Shown in pieces: positions 1 to 7,375 of a stretch of DNA of 16,775 nucleotides (positions are counted from its first letter, which is position 1; every line of letters starts with the position of its first letter). This DNA is from Deltaproteobacteria bacterium UBA5756 (GTDB lineage: Bacteria; Desulfobacterota; Syntrophorhabdia; Syntrophorhabdales; Syntrophorhabdaceae). The position numbers and the translations under genes were made by a program. The DNA lies in NCBI GenBank assembly GCA_002418985.1, contig DIFE01000135.1:54488-71262 (forward strand), written 5' to 3'. A model generated the notes under the pieces. That model did no database searches. It was not told where the DNA came from and worked only from the letters and a program-made list of their open reading frames with translations.

Positions 1-200
1 CAAGCGGAAAGAGTCTCAGACGGAAAGAGGAATCAGCCGGAGGAGAGTGCCTTCGTTCTGTCAATTCCCTGACGCGGCTTGTCGCGAAATTAAATCACCC
101 ATTACAGCCGGCGTAAGATACATTCGTAGATAATTAATAAAGTCCTTTGGTTACAGGCCTCTCCCCTCTCCCCCAACCCCTAACCCATAACCCCTCTTCA
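1..200. other. Upstream region without an assignable gene
   Basis: I cannot assign a gene here. Two forward frames are open from the window edge, ending at stops at 114-116 (frame 3) and 131-133 (frame 2). Either could be the 3' end of a gene that starts outside the window. The frame-3 tail ends in a plausible helix-like stretch (LTRLVAKLN), but neither tail matches a family I recognise. No rho-independent terminator with a strong stem and U-run is visible. From about 160 the sequence becomes a C-rich repeat leading into the fliL promoter. Confidence 0.4.
160..196. repeat. C-rich heptad repeat, G-quadruplex candidate on the minus strand
   Basis: Three tandem 7-nt units of the form AACCC(C/A)T occupy 175-195, preceded by C-runs at 163-166 and 170-174. 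On the minus strand this gives five G-runs (lengths 4, 3, 4, 5, 4) separated by loops of 4, 3, 2 and 3 nt, which fits the usual G-quadruplex pattern. The tract ends about 8 bp before the GG of the sigma-54 promoter. Function is unknown. It could be a dispersed intergenic repeat or could influence activator access. Confidence 0.6.
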
Positions 201-201
201 T

Positions 202-218
202 TTGGCACACTTATTGCT
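202..218 (+). promoter_or_regulatory. Sigma-54 (-24/-12) promoter for the fliL operon
   Basis: The 17-mer TTGGCACACTTATTGCT matches the sigma-54 consensus at almost every conserved base. GG is at 204-205 and GC at 216-217, with exactly 10 bp between them, which is the invariant spacing. The predicted transcription start is near 228-229, leaving about 16 nt of leader that contains the fliL Shine-Dalgarno (AAGGAG, 232-237). Sigma-54 control of middle flagellar genes through an enhancer-binding protein is well established in many proteobacteria. The activator site is not recognisable here. Confidence 0.85.
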
Positions 219-244
219 TCTTCGTCTCCGCAAGGAGAATCCTG

Positions 245-781
245 ATGGCCGAAGATAGAAAAGAACAGACGGACCTCGAAGAGGTCGGGCAAAAGGAAGG
301 GCAGGAGAAGCCTGTCGGGAAGAAAGGTAAATTCAAACTTATTCTCATCATAATCTTCTTTCTTATCGTTGCCGGCGGCGCCGGCGGTTACTTCATGTTC
401 GGCAAGAAGGTTCTGGCCGGACTCGCCGGCAAACAAACCCATGCAGCCGGGAAGGAAGCCGCGCCTAAAAAGGAGGCCGTGGGACCCATTCTCCAACTGG
501 AGCCCTTTGTCTTCAACCTTACCGGGAACCAGTCGCGGTATGCAAAGGTATCCCTTGGCATAGAGGTGAAGGACGTCAAGGCGATGGAAGAGACAAAAAA
601 GATGATACCGCTGATTCGTGACAGGATACTCTTCATTTTCGGGACGAAGGCCGTGGAGGTGCTCATGGATGTGAATCAGCGGGAGGCCATAAAAAAAGAG
701 GTCCACGCCAGCCTGAAGGCCGTCTTCAAGAACGAGGACGAACTGAAAGCTGTCTACATAACGGACATTATAATCCAGTGA
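245..781 (+). CDS. fliL: Flagellar basal body-associated protein FliL
   Basis: FliL is a single-pass inner-membrane protein that surrounds the stator units at the flagellar motor and supports torque and stator engagement. The 178-residue product has a charged, lysine/glutamate-rich cytoplasmic N-terminus (about 1-29) and one transmembrane segment (about 30-52, rich in I/L/F and then a GG-AGG run). A linker follows, then a periplasmic domain (about 80-178) with the family pattern of a conserved strand (LEPFVFNL) followed by a long helix. The start is supported by AAGGAG at 232-237. It is the first gene after the sigma-54 promoter and precedes fliM by 7 nt, the classic fliL-fliM order. Length is typical. 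I see nothing aberrant. Confidence 0.93.
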   Translation: MAEDRKEQTDLEEVGQKEGQEKPVGKKGKFKLILIIIFFLIVAGGAGGYFMFGKKVLAGLAGKQTHAAGKEAAPKKEAVGPILQLEPFVFNLTGNQSRYAKVSLGIEVKDVKAMEETKKMIPLIRDRILFIFGTKAVEVLMDVNQREAIKKEVHASLKAVFKNEDELKAVYITDIIIQ

Positions 782-788
782 GGTAGCG

Positions 789-1784
789 ATGGAACAGGTC
801 CTTTCACAGGCAGAAATCGATGCGTTGCTCGGCGGCATATCGGAAGGCGAAATCCTGACGGAAGCGGTGCTGTCTGACGAACCTTTGCAGCAGGCCGTCG
901 TGGAACAGAATCAGGTAACAGATTTTGATTTCATCCGTTTCACGAAGGGCAAGAAGGAAAGGCTCCCTGCCCTGGAGTTCATCTACGACAGGTTCTCGAA
1001 ATCCTTCCGGTCGGCCCTCTCCCTTTTCATGGAGCGGGAGGTGGAAGTGGGTCCCGTGCCGTCGCAGTACGTGGAGTACAACGAATTCATAAAGACCCTT
1101 CCCCTGCCGACGAACATGAACATCGTCGTGACGGAGAACCTCAACGGATTTTTTATCGTCATCTTCGACGCAAAGCTTATCTTTAGTGTTCTGGAAACCG
1201 TTTTCGGCAGCGCCACGATATCCCCCGCCAGGATAGAGGGCAGGGAATTCACGAAGATCGAGTTCAATGTCATCAAGAAACTCATCGACCTTGTTTCGGC
1301 GGAAATGGAAAAAGCCTGGGAACCAGTCTACGAGATACACTGCAAGTATTCCCGCTCTGAAATAAACCCCAACTATATCACCATGGTTGCAAAGGAAGAG
1401 ACGGTGAACCTCAACGAATTCTCCATTGAGATCGGTGATATAACGAGCTGGATGAAGATCTGCATGCCCTATGGCGTTCTTGAGAGCATAAAGGGCTACC
1501 TGATCTCCACGCCTTCCCGCGAAGACCTGGAGATGAGGGGAAAATGGCTGGCCCGGATGCGGGAACGTATCAATGAGATACCCATCGAGGTCAGCGCGAT
1601 TCTGGGAAGAAAGAGCATATCCCTCCACGAATTCGCGGCGCTGAGCGCGGGGAACGTCATCATGGTCGATCGTTATGTCAACGATGCCATCGACGTAGAG
1701 ATTCACAAAAAGACGAAGTTCCGCGGAAAGATGGGCATCTTCAAGGGCAGCAAGGCGGTCAGAGTTGACGAGATCACTCAATAA
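789..1784 (+). CDS. fliM: Flagellar motor switch protein FliM
   Basis: FliM is a C-ring component that binds CheY-P and switches the rotation sense. The N-terminal peptide at residues 5-14 (LSQAEIDALL) is the canonical CheY-P docking helix, so this motor should respond to the CheY encoded at the far end of the locus. The middle domain (about 40-245) carries the conserved stretch around YNEFIKTLPLPTNMNIV. The C-terminal 75 residues form the FliM-C/SpoA-like domain that contacts FliN (ISLHEFAALSAGNVI and following). At 331 residues the length is standard. The RBS (GAGGT) overlaps the fliL stop, which suggests coupled translation. A 72-nt gap follows before fliN, the widest within the early block. 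Confidence 0.97.
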   Translation: MEQVLSQAEIDALLGGISEGEILTEAVLSDEPLQQAVVEQNQVTDFDFIRFTKGKKERLPALEFIYDRFSKSFRSALSLFMEREVEVGPVPSQYVEYNEFIKTLPLPTNMNIVVTENLNGFFIVIFDAKLIFSVLETVFGSATISPARIEGREFTKIEFNVIKKLIDLVSAEMEKAWEPVYEIHCKYSRSEINPNYITMVAKEETVNLNEFSIEIGDITSWMKICMPYGVLESIKGYLISTPSREDLEMRGKWLARMRERINEIPIEVSAILGRKSISLHEFAALSAGNVIMVDRYVNDAIDVEIHKKTKFRGKMGIFKGSKAVRVDEITQ

Positions 1785-1807
1785 AGACACAGAGGGCTGC
1801 ACGCTTA

Positions 1808-1852
1808 GGTCCTCCCCCCGTACCTTTGGCGGGGCAGGTGGGACCGGGGAGG
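1808..1852 (+). promoter_or_regulatory. Inverted-repeat leader that can mask the fliN ribosome binding site
   Basis: The fliM-fliN gap contains CCTCCCC at 1811-1817, a perfect 7-bp complement of GGGGAGG at 1846-1852, which is the fliN Shine-Dalgarno. A competing fold pairs GGTCC (1808-1812) with GGACC (1841-1845), plus CCCC (1816-1819) with GGGG (1831-1834), and leaves the Shine-Dalgarno free. The two folds share the 1811-1819 C-tract and so are mutually exclusive. This could set FliN translation independently of FliM. That role is inferred from base pairing only; no protein or ligand partner is evident. Confidence 0.45.
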
Positions 1853-1856
1853 AAGA

Positions 1857-2177
1857 ATGGAAGAACTTTTGAACGAAGTACCTGCCGCCACCAACGGTAG
1901 TGGAACGAAAAAATTCGAGATGAATATCGACAGTCTTCTCGATATCTCCGTGGAAATATCGGTGGAGATAGGCCGGACGAAGCTCACCATAGGCGAACTG
2001 CTCGCCTTGTCCAAGGGTTCGATCATCGAACTCAACAGGATAGCCGGTGAGTCCGTGGATATCTACGTCAACGACAAGCTTCTCGGCAAGGGCGAGATCG
2101 TCCTCGTCAACGAGAGGCTCGGAGTGAGGATCATGGAGATCCTGACCCCGAAGGAACGAGTTCAGGAGCTTGGTTGA
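1857..2177 (+). CDS. fliN: Flagellar motor switch protein FliN
   Basis: FliN forms the lower ring of the C-ring and helps to receive export substrates. The 106-residue product is mostly one SpoA/FliN domain (about 20-100). It has the family hallmarks of paired strands (SLLDISVEISVEIGRTKLTIGE), a glycine-containing turn (LSKGSIIELNRIAGE) and the C-terminal strand pair ending ERLGVRIMEIL. It is on the short side because the N-terminal extension seen in enterobacterial FliN is minimal. The start is fixed by a strong GGGGAGG at 1846-1852, which may be masked by upstream pairing. The stop codon overlaps the fliO start by one base. Confidence 0.95.
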   Translation: MEELLNEVPAATNGSGTKKFEMNIDSLLDISVEISVEIGRTKLTIGELLALSKGSIIELNRIAGESVDIYVNDKLLGKGEIVLVNERLGVRIMEILTPKERVQELG

Positions 2178-2452
2178 TGGATACGTACCTCGGCATTATC
2201 AAGGTCATCTTCATCATGGCCGCCCTGATGGCGGGCATCTACCTTCTCTCCCGGTACGCCGGGAAGCTGAACCTCAGGTTCAAGCCGAAGGGTGCCGCCG
2301 ACTACGGCCTCAAGAAGGTGGACACGATATACCTTGCACCCCGGAAGTTCATATCCGTGGTCGAGGTCAGGGGCCATGTCCTGGTGATCGGTGCCGGGGA
2401 AAAGGAGATCTCTCTTCTCGCGAAGTGGCGTAAAGAGGGGACCGATTCATGA
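2177..2452 (+). CDS. fliO: Flagellar biosynthesis protein FliO
   Basis: FliO is a small membrane protein that assists assembly of the FliP-containing core of the flagellar type III export gate. The 91-residue product has one transmembrane helix (about 6-25, GIIKVIFIMAALMAGIYLLS). A short basic stretch and a small cytoplasmic domain follow, with the family pattern of paired strands around IYLAPRKFISVVEVRGHVLVIG. I place the start at the ATG that overlaps the fliN stop (TGATG), with AGGAG at 2164-2168. A TTG one codon upstream is less likely. The 3' end overlaps fliP by ATGA. FliO is poorly conserved, so the call rests on both features and position between fliN and fliP. Confidence 0.88.
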   Translation: MDTYLGIIKVIFIMAALMAGIYLLSRYAGKLNLRFKPKGAADYGLKKVDTIYLAPRKFISVVEVRGHVLVIGAGEKEISLLAKWRKEGTDS

Positions 2453-3195
2453 AATACCTCGTTGTTTTCTGTCTCGTACTTTCCTTCGTAGCTTTACCGG
2501 CCGTCGTTTCCGCGAAGGCAGACAAGGCCGCGGCGGGTACCAACATTCTTAACGCCCTTGTCGGTGCAGACGGCGGCAGGAATCTCATCAACATCGTCAT
2601 CGTACTGACGGTACTTGCCTTTGCCCCGGCAATCCTCCTTCTCATGAGTTCTTTTACGCGAATCATCATAGTCCTGTCCTTTTTGCGTCAGGCGATGGGT
2701 ATACAGCAGCTCCCGCCGAACCAGGTGGTGGTCGGTCTCTCGCTCTTCCTTACCCTCTTCGTCATGGGGCCTACGTACGACAAGATCAATGACGCCGCCC
2801 TGAAACCCTACCTTGCCAATAAAATAGGGTTCGAGGAGTTTATGGACAAGTCCTCAGCGGAGCTGAGCACTTTCATGCTCAAGTACACGAAGGAGAAGGA
2901 CCTTGCCCTCTTTATAAACATCGCGAAGCTCAAAAGGCCGGAGGGCCCGAAAGACCTTCCTCTCAAGGTCATCGTCCCCGCCTTTGCCATAAGCGAGTTG
3001 AAGCGGGCATTCCAGATCGGGTTCCTTCTGTACATACCCTTTCTCATGATAGATATGGTCGTAGCGAGCGTCCTTTTGTCGGCGGGTATGATGATGCTTC
3101 CTCCCATCTTCATATCCCTGCCTTTTAAGGTCATGCTCTTTGTGCTTGTAGACGGATGGAATCTCCTCGTGGGGTCCATTATAAAAGGTTTTTGA
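2449..3195 (+). CDS. fliP: Flagellar type III export gate protein FliP
   Basis: FliP forms the pentameric core of the FliPQR export channel in the inner membrane. The 248-residue product begins with a cleavable signal peptide (about 1-22, ending VSA before KA), as is usual for FliP. Both family signatures are present. The first, around residues 58-104, includes FAPAILLLMSSFTRIIIVLS and then LPPNQVVVGLSLFLTLFVMGP. The second, near 188-240, includes FQIGFLLYIPFLMIDMVVAS and MMLPPIFISLPFKVMLFVLV. Its start overlaps the fliO stop (ATGA), so translation is probably coupled. Length and domain order are standard. Confidence 0.97.
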   Translation: MKYLVVFCLVLSFVALPAVVSAKADKAAAGTNILNALVGADGGRNLINIVIVLTVLAFAPAILLLMSSFTRIIIVLSFLRQAMGIQQLPPNQVVVGLSLFLTLFVMGPTYDKINDAALKPYLANKIGFEEFMDKSSAELSTFMLKYTKEKDLALFINIAKLKRPEGPKDLPLKVIVPAFAISELKRAFQIGFLLYIPFLMIDMVVASVLLSAGMMMLPPIFISLPFKVMLFVLVDGWNLLVGSIIKGF

Positions 3196-3206
3196 CAGGA
3201 GACAGT

Positions 3207-3476
3207 ATGAGCCAGGACCTTGTTATCCAGATATTCAGAGACTTTCTCAAATCGACCCTCGTTCTCATGTCGCCGCTTCTTGCGGCGTCCATCGTGGTGG
3301 GTCTTATCGTGAGCATATTTCAGGCGGCCACGCAGATCCATGAGATGACGCTGGTCTTTGTCCCGAAGATTCTCGTCATATCCGTCTGCCTTATCGTTCT
3401 TTTCCCCTGGATGATGAATTTTGCGATTTCCTTTACGGTGAATATCATCAGCAACATACCATTGTACGTGAGATAG
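3207..3476 (+). CDS. fliQ: Flagellar type III export gate protein FliQ
   Basis: FliQ is a two-helix-hairpin membrane protein that packs around FliP/FliR in the export gate. The 89-residue product is exactly family size. Two hydrophobic helices (about 16-40 and 50-78) flank the conserved loop QAATQIHEMTLVFVPKI. I place the start at 3207, preceded by AGGAG at 3197-3201 with 5-nt spacing. An in-frame upstream extension would overlap fliP and add a non-homologous N-terminus, so I reject it. The gene lies 11 nt after fliP and abuts fliR with no gap. Confidence 0.96.
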   Translation: MSQDLVIQIFRDFLKSTLVLMSPLLAASIVVGLIVSIFQAATQIHEMTLVFVPKILVISVCLIVLFPWMMNFAISFTVNIISNIPLYVR

Positions 3477-4250
3477 ATGACGAATATAGCCATCACATTC
3501 GAAATGCAGAAATTCCTCCTCGTGTTCTTCAGGGTCGCAGCGATGCTCTTCATGATACCCCTGTTCGCTTCGCGGTCGGTCTCTGCGATATTCAAAGGCG
3601 GTCTGGCGCTCATGATCACCTACCTGCTCTACGATCTTGCGAAGACGAATGTCGTCGCCCGGCCGGATTCTTTCGTTCTGTTCATCCTGTGCGCAAAGGA
3701 GATATTCATCGGGGCGACGATCGGTTTTATCGTCCGGCTCGTGTTCATTTCGGCCAGCATGTCCGGTGAGATCATATCCTTGCAGGCTGGTTTGTCCTTC
3801 GCCCGTTTCATGGACCCCTACTCGATGACGCAGGTGTCTGTCCTGGAACAGATCAAGAACCTGATAGCCCTTCTCATATTTTTTGTCATCGACGCACACC
3901 ACATGCTGATCAGGGGGATTGCCTACAGTCTTCGGGAAGTGCCCATCGGCGCCGTTTCCCCGAACTCGTCCCTGGCGGGATACCTGGTTGCGGCGACGGG
4001 AAATATATTCGGAGCGGCCTTCAGAATAGGGGCTCCCATCATTGTGACGCTCTTTCTCGTGGAACTGGCCTTCGGCGTCCTCTCCCGGATGATCCCCCAG
4101 GCGAATGTTTTCGTCGACGCCATTCCGGTGAAGATACTCATAACGGTACTGATGCTCGGCCTGTCGCTGGGCTATATCGTGCCGAGCATAAGCGCCCTCT
4201 TCAGGGGGCTTGAAACCGATCTTATCCGGGCGATCCGGATGATGGGGTAG
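3477..4250 (+). CDS. fliR: Flagellar type III export gate protein FliR
   Basis: FliR completes the FliP5Q4R1 export channel. The 257-residue product is strongly hydrophobic with about six membrane segments. It carries family features: an N-terminal run LVFFRVAAMLFMIPLFASRSVSA, the central stretch GEIISLQAGLSFARFMDP and the C-terminal region LAFGVLSRMIPQANVFVDAIPVKI. The ATG directly follows the fliQ stop, with no clear Shine-Dalgarno of its own. Translation therefore probably depends on ribosomes finishing fliQ. Length is typical and flhB follows after 3 nt. Confidence 0.96.
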   Translation: MTNIAITFEMQKFLLVFFRVAAMLFMIPLFASRSVSAIFKGGLALMITYLLYDLAKTNVVARPDSFVLFILCAKEIFIGATIGFIVRLVFISASMSGEIISLQAGLSFARFMDPYSMTQVSVLEQIKNLIALLIFFVIDAHHMLIRGIAYSLREVPIGAVSPNSSLAGYLVAATGNIFGAAFRIGAPIIVTLFLVELAFGVLSRMIPQANVFVDAIPVKILITVLMLGLSLGYIVPSISALFRGLETDLIRAIRMMG

Positions 4251-4253
4251 GAC

Positions 4254-5318
4254 ATGTCGGAAGGCTTTCAGGAAAAGACGGAGCAGCCGACCGAAAAACG
4301 GTTGGATGATGCCCGGAAAAAAGGAAAGGTGGCGATATCCCGCGAGATCAACACCTCCGTCATCATACTTTTTTCCACCATCTTTCTCTATTTCATGGTC
4401 TCCAAAGGTTTCCAGGAGATGTTCAAGGTCTACGCCAATTTCGCACGAAACGCCAATATGGATGTAGGGCCGGGCAACATGCACGACATCGTTATTTTCG
4501 GCATCACCCGATGGTGGTACATAGTGGTGCCCGTATTCGGCATCGTGATGGTCCTCGGGCTTGCCGGAAGCATCCTGCAGTCCGGTTTCATGTGGAGTTC
4601 CGAGGCGCTTAAATTCGACGCCAACAAGCTCAACCCCATGCAGGGCATAAAAAACCTGGTATCGAAAAAATCCTTCGTGGAACTCCTGAAGTCGGTCATC
4701 AAGATCGTCCTTCTCGCGTACGTGGCGCGTAATCTCATCATGAGCCAGATGCCCGTTATCTTCGGCCTTTCCGGACAGGACACGGGCACCATCGTCAGGT
4801 ATCTCGGAGAGACATCGTTCAGTCTGACCGTCAAGATCGGCATCATCTTCCTCTTTCTGGCGGCCCTGGATTTCGCCTATCAAAAGTGGGACTACAAGAA
4901 ATCCATGATGATGACCATGCAGGAGGTCAAGGAGGAGCACAAGGAGCGTGAGGGTAACCCTCTCGTCAAGTCCAGAATCAGGAGCCTCCAGCGCGAAATG
5001 GCACGTCACAGGATGATGGAGGACGTCAAAACCGCCGACGTGATCGTAACCAACCCGACGCACTTCGCCGTTGCCCTGAAGTATTCCGCGCATGAAATGC
5101 CCGCACCGAAGGTGGTCGCCAAGGGTCAGGGGCTTGTGGCCTTGAAGATCAAAGAAACGGCGGCGAAGCATCGCGTGCCCCTTGTCGAGAATAAACCCCT
5201 GGCGCAGGGCCTCTATCATGCGGTGAATATCGGCGATTTCATACCGGAAAAATTCTATCTCATCGTGGCTGAACTTCTGGCCGGCATCTTCAGAAGAAAA
5301 GGGAAGGGGATCTTGTAA
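4254..5318 (+). CDS. flhB: Flagellar export switch protein FlhB
   Basis: FlhB wraps the export gate and switches substrate class from rod/hook to filament proteins when it cleaves itself. The 354-residue product has the usual start (EKTEQPTEKRLDDARKKGKVA), four transmembrane helices (about 35-50, 88-110, 145-165, 190-208) and a cytoplasmic domain. The autocleavage motif N-P-T-H is intact at residues 267-270, so specificity switching should be normal. The C-terminus (FLIVAELLAGIF type) is also conventional. The start has GGGGTAGGA just upstream. The stop shares one base with the flhA start. Confidence 0.97.
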   Translation: MSEGFQEKTEQPTEKRLDDARKKGKVAISREINTSVIILFSTIFLYFMVSKGFQEMFKVYANFARNANMDVGPGNMHDIVIFGITRWWYIVVPVFGIVMVLGLAGSILQSGFMWSSEALKFDANKLNPMQGIKNLVSKKSFVELLKSVIKIVLLAYVARNLIMSQMPVIFGLSGQDTGTIVRYLGETSFSLTVKIGIIFLFLAALDFAYQKWDYKKSMMMTMQEVKEEHKEREGNPLVKSRIRSLQREMARHRMMEDVKTADVIVTNPTHFAVALKYSAHEMPAPKVVAKGQGLVALKIKETAAKHRVPLVENKPLAQGLYHAVNIGDFIPEKFYLIVAELLAGIFRRKGKGIL

Positions 5319-7375
5319 TGGGCACAATGGTAGCGAGCCTCAAAAGCAAGGCCGATATCCTCGTCGCCGTAAGCGTCGTCTTCGTGATTATGATCATGAT
5401 CGTCCCCCTGAACAGTTTCTTCATCGACATGTTCCTGTCGATGAGCATCTCCGTCTCACTTCTGATCCTATTTATCTCCATGTATATAAAGAAGCCCCTC
5501 GATTTCTCCGTCTTTCCGTCGGTACTTCTGATCGTGACACTCTTTCGCCTCTCTCTCAACATCGCCTCGACCCGACTCATCCTCGTTCACGGAGACGAGG
5601 GATCCCAGGCGGCGGGGCAGATCATCAAGGGCTTCGGCACCTTTATCGTAGGCGGCAACTATGTCGTTGGAGCCGTTGTTTTTCTCATCCTCATGATCAT
5701 CAACTTCGTCGTCATCACGAAGGGCGCCGGAAGGGTTGCGGAGGTGGCCGCGCGCTTCACCCTCGATGCCATGCCGGGAAAACAGATGAGCATCGATGCC
5801 GATCTCAACGCCGGCCTCATCGACGATGCGGCGGCGCGCAAGCGCAGGGAGCGGGTGGAAATGGAGGCCGACTTCTACGGCGCCATGGACGGATCGAGCA
5901 AGTTTGTCCGCGGTGACGCGATCGCAGGGATCATTATCATCTTCGTGAATATTATCGGCGGATTGGTCATCGGAGTCGTCCAGAAGGGGATGAACATCAA
6001 CGATGCCCTGTCGGTCTATACCCTTCTGACGATTGGTGAGGGGCTTGTGGCCCAGATCCCCGCTCTTCTCACATCCACCGCGGCGGGCATTATAGTCACC
6101 CGGGCGGCAAGCGAATCAAACCTGGGAAGCGATGTGGTCTCCCAGCTCTTTACCCAGCCGAAGGCCCTCGCCCTTGCTTCCTTTGTCATCCTGTCGATAG
6201 GTATGGTCCCGGGCATTCCGCTGGTGCCTTTTCTTATCCTCTCATCCATTACGTACGGCATCGGCCAGGTCATGAAGAAGGGTCCCGAGGAGGAACTTTC
6301 GGCCGTCCCCGATGTTGCGTCGGAATCGAAGGAGAGAGGGGAGACCATAGCGCCCCTCGAGATACTCGAGGTCGAGATCGGTTACGGCCTCATAGCGATC
6401 GTAGACGCCGAGCAGAATGGCGAGCTTCTCGACAAGATCAGGGCCATCCGCAAGCAGATAGCCGTCGAGCTGGGTATAGTGGTGCCGCCCATGAAGCTCA
6501 GGGACAACCTCCAGCTCGGGGCTTCCGAGTACGTTATGCTCCTCAAGGGGATCGAGATGGGCCGCGGCAGCCTGGTGTCGGGCAGCCTCCTGGCCATGGG
6601 TCCGGAAGGGAAGGACAGGCCGGCGGACGGCATTCCCACGAAGGAACCCGTTTTCAATCTCGATGCCTACTGGATAGCCGAAAAGGACCGCGAGACGTAC
6701 ATAGGCGAAGGCTTTACCGTTGTCGACCATGCCACGGTCATAGCCACGCACCTTACCGAACTCGTAAGGAACAACGCCCATGAACTCCTGACAAGACAGG
6801 AAACCCAGAAGCTTATCGACAATGTCGCCCCGACGCACCAGAAGGTGATCGAGGAGATCTCCCAGAACCAGGTCAACGTCGGCGTCGTTCAGAAGGTCCT
6901 CCAGAACCTCCTGCGCGAGCAGGTGTCGATCCGGGACCTGATCACGATCCTGGAGGCGGTCGCCGATGCCTCGTCGTCAACAAAAGACCCCGATGTCATT
7001 ACCGAATACGTGCGTCAGCGAATGGCCAGAAGCATCCTCAAGCCATACCTGGTGGACGGGATCCTCAATATTCATATCCTCGAGAAGACCCTTGAAGAGA
7101 AACTCATCAGCAGCATTCAGCCGACGGATCAGGGTACGGTCCTTGCACTCGACCTTACCTTCAGCCAGAAGATAATAGAAAAGATAGGCAATGAGGCGAA
7201 GAAGGCCATGCTTCAGAATTACCAGCCCGTTCTTCTTGTCCATCCGATCTTGCGGGGACGATTGAGGAGGTTCCTCGACCGTTACATTCAGGGAATAACC
7301 GTCATCTCCCATAATGAGATACCACCTCAGATAAGGATCCAGTCAGTGGGGGTCATAAGAATAAATGAAGGTTAA
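5318..7375 (+). CDS. flhA: Flagellar export gate protein FlhA
   Basis: FlhA is the export-gate ring that couples proton flow to secretion and docks chaperone-substrate complexes on its cytoplasmic nonamer. The 685-residue product has an N-terminal half with about eight membrane segments (20-320). It contains the FHIPEP signature loop (about 138-200: GRVAEVAARFTLDAMPGKQM, then an acidic/basic stretch to FVRGDAIAG) with its conserved charged residues. A linker leads to the cytoplasmic domain (about 345-685). AAGGGGA at 5304-5310 supports the start, which overlaps the flhB stop (TAATG). An ATG three codons later is possible. The end overlaps flhF by 11 nt. Confidence 0.97.
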   Translation: MGTMVASLKSKADILVAVSVVFVIMIMIVPLNSFFIDMFLSMSISVSLLILFISMYIKKPLDFSVFPSVLLIVTLFRLSLNIASTRLILVHGDEGSQAAGQIIKGFGTFIVGGNYVVGAVVFLILMIINFVVITKGAGRVAEVAARFTLDAMPGKQMSIDADLNAGLIDDAAARKRRERVEMEADFYGAMDGSSKFVRGDAIAGIIIIFVNIIGGLVIGVVQKGMNINDALSVYTLLTIGEGLVAQIPALLTSTAAGIIVTRAASESNLGSDVVSQLFTQPKALALASFVILSIGMVPGIPLVPFLILSSITYGIGQVMKKGPEEELSAVPDVASESKERGETIAPLEILEVEIGYGLIAIVDAEQNGELLDKIRAIRKQIAVELGIVVPPMKLRDNLQLGASEYVMLLKGIEMGRGSLVSGSLLAMGPEGKDRPADGIPTKEPVFNLDAYWIAEKDRETYIGEGFTVVDHATVIATHLTELVRNNAHELLTRQETQKLIDNVAPTHQKVIEEISQNQVNVGVVQKVLQNLLREQVSIRDLITILEAVADASSSTKDPDVITEYVRQRMARSILKPYLVDGILNIHILEKTLEEKLISSIQPTDQGTVLALDLTFSQKIIEKIGNEAKKAMLQNYQPVLLVHPILRGRLRRFLDRYIQGITVISHNEIPPQIRIQSVGVIRINEG

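Noticed and set aside
137..164. A possible second sigma-28 promoter (TAAAGTCC at 138-145) upstream of fliL
   Set aside because: The matching -10 position reads GCCTCTCC, lacking the key GATAA part, so it falls short of a credible site.
3156..3206. In-frame N-terminal extension of fliQ into fliP
   Set aside because: It adds 17 residues unlike FliQ, while the ATG at 3207 has AGGAG at the right distance and gives the standard 89-residue protein.
2808..5327. An 839-codon open frame on the minus strand, antisense to fliP-fliQ-fliR-flhB
   Set aside because: It runs opposite five well-supported flagellar genes; its translation is rich in H, R, D and G with no recognisable domain, as expected for a shadow of biased codon use.
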